From NCBI GenBank assembly GCA_013824905.1, contig PNOO01000107.1, forward strand, positions 1 to 8,080: 8,080 bases of DNA, written 5' to 3'. Made by a program: the position numbers and the translations under genes. Shown here piece by piece: positions 5,496-8,080 of this stretch. The stretch is from Syntrophus sp. (in: bacteria) (GTDB lineage Bacteria; Desulfobacterota; Syntrophia; Syntrophales; UBA5619). The notes below the pieces were generated by a model. That model saw nothing but the letters and a program-made list of their open reading frames with translations, had not been told where the DNA came from and searched no databases. How positions within the stretch are numbered: the first letter of the stretch is position 1; the number at the start of each line of letters is the position of its first letter.

Positions 5496-7583
5496 ATGAC
5501 AGAGAAGGACAAACCGGCGGCCGAAGAGGTCGTCATCAGTGAAGAGGCCCTGAAAAAGGCCGAGGAATTCATCGAAGAGGAAGAGGGGAAGACCCACAAG
5601 TTCGTCGGCGGGCTTGCGGCGGTCCTCACGGCCATCGCCGTGGTCATGTCTCTCTTTCACCTCTATGCGGCCTACTCGATCGTGTCGGCGCAGGTGCTGC
5701 GCCCGGTGCATGTCGGTTTTACGCTGTTCCTGGCGTTCCTGCTCTTCCCGATGCTCCCCCGTTTTCGCCACCGTATCATGTGGTGGGACGTTGTCGCCGC
5801 CCTCCTCGGTGTGGTGATCATCGCCTACGTGATCCACGGAGGAGACGAGTTCGGCGATCGCGCGACGGATCCGCTGCTGTGGGACCAGATTTTAGGCGTG
5901 GCGTTCATCGTACTGATCCTCGAAGCGGCGCGACGGACCTCGGGATGGATCATGCCTTTCGTCGTGGTGATATTCATCGTCTACGCGATGGTCGGGCCGC
6001 ATCTGCCGGAGCCGTGGACGCACCGCGGTTATGACATCTCACGGCTCACCGGCCACATGTACATGACGCTCGAAGGCATCTTCGGCGTGGCTGTGGATGT
6101 CTCTTCCACGCTCATCATCCTGTTTACGATCTACGGCGCGTTTCTCCAGTTTTCAGGCGCCGGCAAGTTCTACATTGACTTTTCCTTCGCCGCGATGGGG
6201 GGCAAACACAGCAGCGCGGGCCGCACTGTCGTGCTGGCCTCGTTTCTGTTAGGCGGACCGTCGGGTTCCGGGGTCGCCACAACGGTGACCCTGGGTTCGG
6301 TCGCCTATCCGATGCTCGCCAAGGCGGGGTATGCCAAGGACCCGGCGGGCGGGCTGCTTGCCGCCGGCGGGCTCGGTGCGATCCTCTCGCCTCCGGTCCT
6401 CGGGGCCGCGGCTTTCCTGATCGCCGAATTCCTTAAGATCTCGTACCTCGACGTCATCCTGATGGCGACGATCCCGACGATCCTGTACTACTTCGGGATT
6501 TTTCTGATGGTCGAGATCGATACGCGCAAATTCGGTACGCATGGGGCGCCGGTGGAGAAGCAGCAGAAGCTCTGGGATCTCACCCGTAACTTCGGCTTCC
6601 ATTTTCTGTCACTGGTTTCGATCATCTTTTTCATGCTGCTCGGCTATTCGCCGATCATGGCGGTTTTCTGGGCGACCGTGGTCGCGTTCGTGACGAGCTT
6701 TCTGCATCGGGATTGCGCGCTGATCTCCTACGACCTGTTTCGCGGCCGCGAGCCGGTCATCCGGGGCTTCTTCCAGTCGAAGCTCATCAAAGCCCTCGAA
6801 GGCGGCTCGGTCGGCATGATCAACGTCGCGGCCACCTGTGCCGCAGCGGGCATCATCGTCGGCGTCGTCACGCTCACGGGCCTCGGTCTCAAATTCAGCT
6901 CAATAGTGCTCAACTATGCCGATTCGGGGAGCCGTCTTCTGGCCGATATTTTCGGTGCGTTCGGCGCCGCAAATACCCCGGCCCTCCTGCACGACCTCAA
7001 ACTCCTGCTCACCGCGATCTTCACCTCGGGCATCGTCTGGATCGTCGGTCTCGCCGTGCCGGTGACCGCAAGTTACATCATCTGCGCGGTGATCGCCGCG
7101 CCCGCGCTGATCCAGCTCGGCGTTCCCGATTTCGCGGCGCACATGTTCATCTTCTATTACGCGGTCCTTTCCGAAGTGTCGCCGCCGACCGCTCTCTCCC
7201 CGTTCGCCGCGGCCGCGATCACCGGCGGCGATCCTTACAAGACGACGCTCCAATCCTGGAAGTACACGATGCCGGCTTTCCTGGTGCCGTTCATGTTCGT
7301 TCTCGACCCCTCCGGACAGGGCCTGCTGCTGACCGGTTCGTTCAAGACCCTTGCCCAAGCCAACTGGGGCGAGATTGCGGTGGTAAGCATCACCGCAATG
7401 ATCGGCATCGCCGCGCTTGCGGGCGGGATGCAAAACTGGCTGTTCAAGAAAACGACCCTGTTCGAACGATGTACGCTCATCCTGGCAGGCCTGCTTCTGG
7501 TCTATCCCAAGCCGCTTTTCGACTACATTGGAATCGCGCTGTTCGCCCTGGTGATCGCGATGCAGAAGCTGCGGAAAACCTGA
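5496..7583 (+). CDS. TRAP transporter fused permease (4TM DctQ-like plus 12TM DctM-like)
   Basis: This 695-residue inner-membrane protein is the transport subunit, driving solute uptake with a sodium or proton gradient. After an acidic cytosolic tail rich in Glu (1-35), hydrophobic segments near 37-60, 70-88, 97-113, 131-144 and 151-168 make up the small-subunit region. From about 195 the large DctM region follows, including LGGPSGSGVATTVTLGS (252-268), GLGAILSPPVLGAAAFLIAE (292-311), GLGLKFSSIVL (462-472), VGLAVPVTASYII (517-529), LSEVSPPTALSPFAAAAITG (558-577) and KYTMPAFLVPFMFVLDP (589-605). A C-terminal hydrophobic tail (about 655-688) ends in basic residues. The length matches the 4TM/12TM fusion family found with TAXI receptors. 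An in-frame TGA at 5490-5492 fixes the start; AAGGAT (5485-5490) is the likely ribosome site. Several motifs differ from the usual SGS/GMGLPT forms, suggesting a distinct clade. Confidence 0.94.
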   Translation: MTEKDKPAAEEVVISEEALKKAEEFIEEEEGKTHKFVGGLAAVLTAIAVVMSLFHLYAAYSIVSAQVLRPVHVGFTLFLAFLLFPMLPRFRHRIMWWDVVAALLGVVIIAYVIHGGDEFGDRATDPLLWDQILGVAFIVLILEAARRTSGWIMPFVVVIFIVYAMVGPHLPEPWTHRGYDISRLTGHMYMTLEGIFGVAVDVSSTLIILFTIYGAFLQFSGAGKFYIDFSFAAMGGKHSSAGRTVVLASFLLGGPSGSGVATTVTLGSVAYPMLAKAGYAKDPAGGLLAAGGLGAILSPPVLGAAAFLIAEFLKISYLDVILMATIPTILYYFGIFLMVEIDTRKFGTHGAPVEKQQKLWDLTRNFGFHFLSLVSIIFFMLLGYSPIMAVFWATVVAFVTSFLHRDCALISYDLFRGREPVIRGFFQSKLIKALEGGSVGMINVAATCAAAGIIVGVVTLTGLGLKFSSIVLNYADSGSRLLADIFGAFGAANTPALLHDLKLLLTAIFTSGIVWIVGLAVPVTASYIICAVIAAPALIQLGVPDFAAHMFIFYYAVLSEVSPPTALSPFAAAAITGGDPYKTTLQSWKYTMPAFLVPFMFVLDPSGQGLLLTGSFKTLAQANWGEIAVVSITAMIGIAALAGGMQNWLFKKTTLFERCTLILAGLLLVYPKPLFDYIGIALFALVIAMQKLRKT

Positions 7584-7667
7584 AGCGTGAGCCGTCGGAA
7601 GCCGCCATTTCTCGTTTTTCGCTCCAGGTTGATGCACCGGGTAAGGGGCATTTCTCCGTATGATCCG

Positions 7668-7696
7668 TTGACAATCCGACCGGTCGGACTTAAAAT
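7668..7696 (+). promoter_or_regulatory. Near-consensus sigma70 promoter of the nifU-like gene
   Basis: A perfect TTGACA (7668-7673), an optimal 17-base spacer and TAAAAT (7691-7696, 5 of 6) make this the best promoter in the window. Transcription would start near 7703, giving a leader of about 127 bases. The spacer is almost filled by a palindrome, so a strong promoter under repression is the natural reading. Confidence 0.68.
7675..7688. promoter_or_regulatory. Perfect 14-bp palindrome inside the promoter spacer (candidate operator)
   Basis: TCCGACCGGTCGGA is identical to its reverse complement and occupies 14 of the 17 spacer bases. A bound dimer would block RNA polymerase. MerR-type activators also bind spacer dyads, but their promoters have 19-20 base spacers, so a repressor fits better. 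An Fe-S or iron-responsive regulator such as a Rrf2/IscR-type protein is a guess from the downstream gene only; no regulator gene is in the window. Confidence 0.6.
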
Positions 7697-7764
7697 ATCA
7701 ATGAAGATACGGTGAAGAAAAAGTCGGCGATTTGTCCTAACGGTAACCGGCGATGGTAGTTCCC

Positions 7765-7793
7765 CCCCTTTATAAACAAGGGGTTATTGTTTT
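7765..7793 (+). terminator. Terminator-like hairpin in the leader of the nifU-like gene
   Basis: CCCCTT (7765-7770) pairs with AAGGGG (7778-7783) around a 7-base loop, TATAAAC, followed by the T-rich run TTATTGTTTT (7784-7793). It lies downstream of the promoter at 7668 and 36 bases before the nifU-like ATG. It could be a leader attenuator, or the late terminator of the TRAP operon. The seven-C run at 7762-7768 allows the left arm to slip in register. Confidence 0.42.
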
Positions 7794-7829
7794 CGGTACA
7801 CCGATCAGAGAAACGTCAAGGAGTGCGCT

Positions 7830-8080
7830 ATGTGGGAATACACAGACAAGGTCAGGGAGCATTTTCTCAATCCTAAAAATGTGGGGGAAGTGGAAAATCC
7901 GGACGGCGTTGCCGAGGTCGGTTCCATCGCCTGCGGGGACGCCTTGAAGCTTTCCTTCAAGCTCGACGAGAGCAAACGGATCAAGGAGGCGAAGTTCAAG
8001 ACCTTTGGCTGCGCCAGCGCCATCGCCTCTTCGTCGGCCCTCACCGAGATGATCAAGGGGATGACGCTGGAGGAGGCCGC
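7830..8080 (+). CDS. nifU: NifU-like Fe-S cluster assembly scaffold, N-terminal part (runs off right edge)
   Basis: The first 83 codons of an Fe-S scaffold gene are present; the rest lies outside. IscU/NifU proteins receive sulfur from a cysteine desulfurase, build a [2Fe-2S] or [4Fe-4S] cluster and pass it to apoproteins in the cytosol. The start MWEYTDKVREHFLNPKNVG is characteristic of NifU-type rather than short IscU proteins. Cluster ligands C35 and C61 are present, in SIACGDALKL and KTFGCASAIASSSALTEM, with the conserved D37 two residues after C35. The third cysteine, near residue 105, is beyond the edge, so it cannot be seen whether this is a single-domain scaffold or the three-domain NifU with ferredoxin-like and C-terminal Nfu parts. 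AAGGAG (7818-7823) lies 6 bases before the ATG. No iscR or iscS/nifS lies upstream, so this gene appears to open its transcription unit. The symbol is family-level; a nitrogen-fixation role is not shown. Confidence 0.92.
   Translation, partial: MWEYTDKVREHFLNPKNVGEVENPDGVAEVGSIACGDALKLSFKLDESKRIKEAKFKTFGCASAIASSSALTEMIKGMTLEEA

Larger units (their letters stand above)
7584..7829. other. Intergenic region between TRAP operon and nifU-like gene
   Basis: These 246 bases hold no gene I can support; the frame opening at 7753 runs out of phase into the nifU-like gene and has no motif. I see no clear terminator right after the permease stop. The stretch holds a strong promoter candidate with an embedded palindrome and a leader hairpin. 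A short direct repeat CGGCGAT (7725-7731, 7748-7754) is probably chance. Confidence 0.6.

Noticed and set aside
6713..7663. Second plus-strand frame (316 codons) inside the permease gene
   Set aside because: Its product is extremely Arg-rich, as expected from an out-of-phase reading of GC-rich DNA, and the permease frame is continuous through the region.
7701..7715. Four-codon leader peptide ATG-AAG-ATA-CGG-TGA before the nifU-like gene
   Set aside because: It begins upstream of the predicted transcription start near 7703, has no ribosome site, and encodes nothing suggestive of attenuation.
7725..7754. Direct repeat CGGCGAT (7725-7731 and 7748-7754)
   Set aside because: A single 7-base repeat in GC-rich DNA is expected by chance; there is no third copy or regular spacing, so it is neither an array nor an iteron.

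Overview
The window looks like chromosomal DNA from an anaerobic, moderately GC-rich bacterium. The best guess is a Desulfobacterota (deltaproteobacterial) lineage, possibly a syntrophic fatty- or aromatic-acid degrader. This rests on a long-chain-type acyl-CoA ligase, a TAXI-type TRAP transporter with a fused permease, and a NifU-type Fe-S scaffold in one stretch. No rRNA, tRNA or other phylogenetic marker is present, so the assignment is an inference.

Layout. (1) 1-342, minus strand: the first 114 codons of a gene running off the left edge. It looks like the N-terminal PD-(D/E)XK nuclease part of a restriction-modification / N6-DNA-methylase protein. (2) 568-2296, plus strand: a tight two-gene pair, an aminoglycoside-phosphotransferase-fold small-molecule kinase and a class I HAD hydrolase, 7 bases apart. 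(3) 2297-2601: a 305-base non-coding stretch with a perfect 15-bp palindrome and a weak sigma70-like promoter. (4) 2602-4188: an AMP-forming acyl-CoA ligase with every core motif intact. (5) 4189-4425: an intergenic region with a weak terminator, a promoter candidate and a 20-bp near-perfect inverted repeat. (6) 4426-7583: a TAXI solute-binding protein and a fused TRAP permease, separated by a 104-base spacer that can fold into a long hairpin. (7) 7584-7829: an intergenic region with a near-consensus sigma70 promoter whose spacer holds a perfect 14-bp palindrome, followed by a terminator-like leader hairpin. (8) 7830-8080: the start of a NifU-like gene that runs off the right edge.

How the genes may work together. 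The TAXI-TRAP system should import a small, probably carboxylate, substrate using an ion gradient. The ligase just upstream could activate a carboxylate to its CoA thioester, so uptake and activation of one acid is a reasonable but unproven reading. The kinase and HAD pair look translationally linked and may act on the same metabolite or on two steps of one pathway; their substrates cannot be read from the sequence. The NifU-like gene starts a separate transcription unit with its own, apparently regulated, promoter.

The protein-coding genes belong to known broad families. The less ordinary material is in the non-coding DNA (the operator inside the nifU-like promoter, the inverted repeat before the TRAP operon, the hairpin between the TRAP genes) and in the uncharacterised kinase/HAD pair. 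I found no CRISPR array, insertion sequence, tRNA or rRNA.
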